Source: CAZOIA01 sp964579675 (GTDB lineage Bacteria > Planctomycetota > Phycisphaerae > UBA1845 > PWPN01). Taken from it: a stretch of DNA of 35,228 nt. The stretch spans positions 1 through 35,228 of the forward strand of contig CAZOIA010000036.1 of NCBI GenBank assembly GCA_964579675.1, in the 5' to 3' direction. Numbering within the stretch: the first letter of the stretch is position 1; each line of letters opens with the position of its first letter. A model generated the notes under the pieces. It was not told the DNA's origin and did no database searches. It saw only the letters and a program-made list of their open reading frames with translations. Below, one piece after another: positions 35,061-35,228 of the stretch. The translations under genes and the position numbers were made by a program.

Positions 35061-35228
35061 AGCCTCCCCATCCAGTCATGTTTTCCAGACAGCCGTCTCT
35101 GGATAAGACCACCTTTATATCATAGCAAACCCGAACCCTCTTCGCCTCCCTGCGACGAGCCCCCGGCGTTCTTCGTAGTGTACCGCCAATTGGGGAATCT
35201 GGAGATTTGATGGCAAGAAGATAGGCTC
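35061..35228 (-). other. Upstream region of the Amidase_3 gene
   Basis: This 168-bp segment runs from the start codon to the window edge. It holds the GGGGAGG ribosome-binding site and, on the minus strand, an AT-rich TATGATATAAAGG that could be a -10 region, but no good -35 was found at the right distance. No gene is visible. Confidence 0.3.

Noticed and set aside
32742..35210. 822-codon open frame on the plus strand
   Set aside because: It is antisense to the Amidase_3 gene; its Val/Arg/Gly/His-rich translation is typical of a shadow frame.

Overview
The window is GC-rich bacterial DNA that most resembles Planctomycetota, probably a Phycisphaerae-like lineage. This is an inference from gene content: very large secreted mosaic proteins with planctomycete-style dockerin-like C-termini, PEP-CTERM proteins, a prepilin-type protein ending in an H-X9-DG-like motif, a DUF1080 lipoprotein and a GntR/LacI hybrid regulator. 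No rRNA, tRNA, CRISPR array, transposase or exosortase gene was seen.

Layout. The left end holds a truncated DUF1080 lipoprotein gene (minus) divergent from an SGNH esterase gene (plus). A long minus-strand block runs from about 18.6 kb down to 1.8 kb. In transcription order it encodes a prepilin-like protein, two PEP-CTERM proteins, a 1549-residue mosaic protein, a transglutaminase-like protein, an AmpD-type amidase lipoprotein, and two GHL10-family glycosidases. A divergent region of about 540 bp leads into the plus-strand block: the GntR/LacI regulator, a 12-motif NHL propeller overlapping a lysozyme-like plus amidase protein, a third GHL10 glycosidase, and a metallophosphatase/PQQ-repeat fusion. 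The right end is a convergent minus-strand gene for an Amidase_3 protein with an inserted golvesin-like domain. A 101-bp tandem duplication separates it from the metallophosphatase gene.

How the genes may work together. Three proteins carry amidase folds that remove stem peptides from peptidoglycan (two Amidase_2, one Amidase_3), and one of them also has a lysozyme-like domain. Three others are GHL10 proteins, the family of E. coli DigH, which cuts peptide-free (denuded) glycan strands. Amidase followed by DigH-like glycosidase is a coherent route for peptidoglycan breakdown. Six of the large secreted proteins end in the same cysteine-containing double EF-hand/dockerin-like tag. My main hypothesis is a secreted, dockerin-tagged peptidoglycan-scavenging locus, possibly controlled by the GntR/LacI regulator through a palindrome found just downstream of it. 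Substrate and regulation are inferred.

The most unusual protein architecture is a two-part module (called X1 and X2 here). It occurs as X1-X2 in two enzymes and at the start of the 1549-residue protein, but as X2-X1 twice later in that same protein, which suggests circular permutation.
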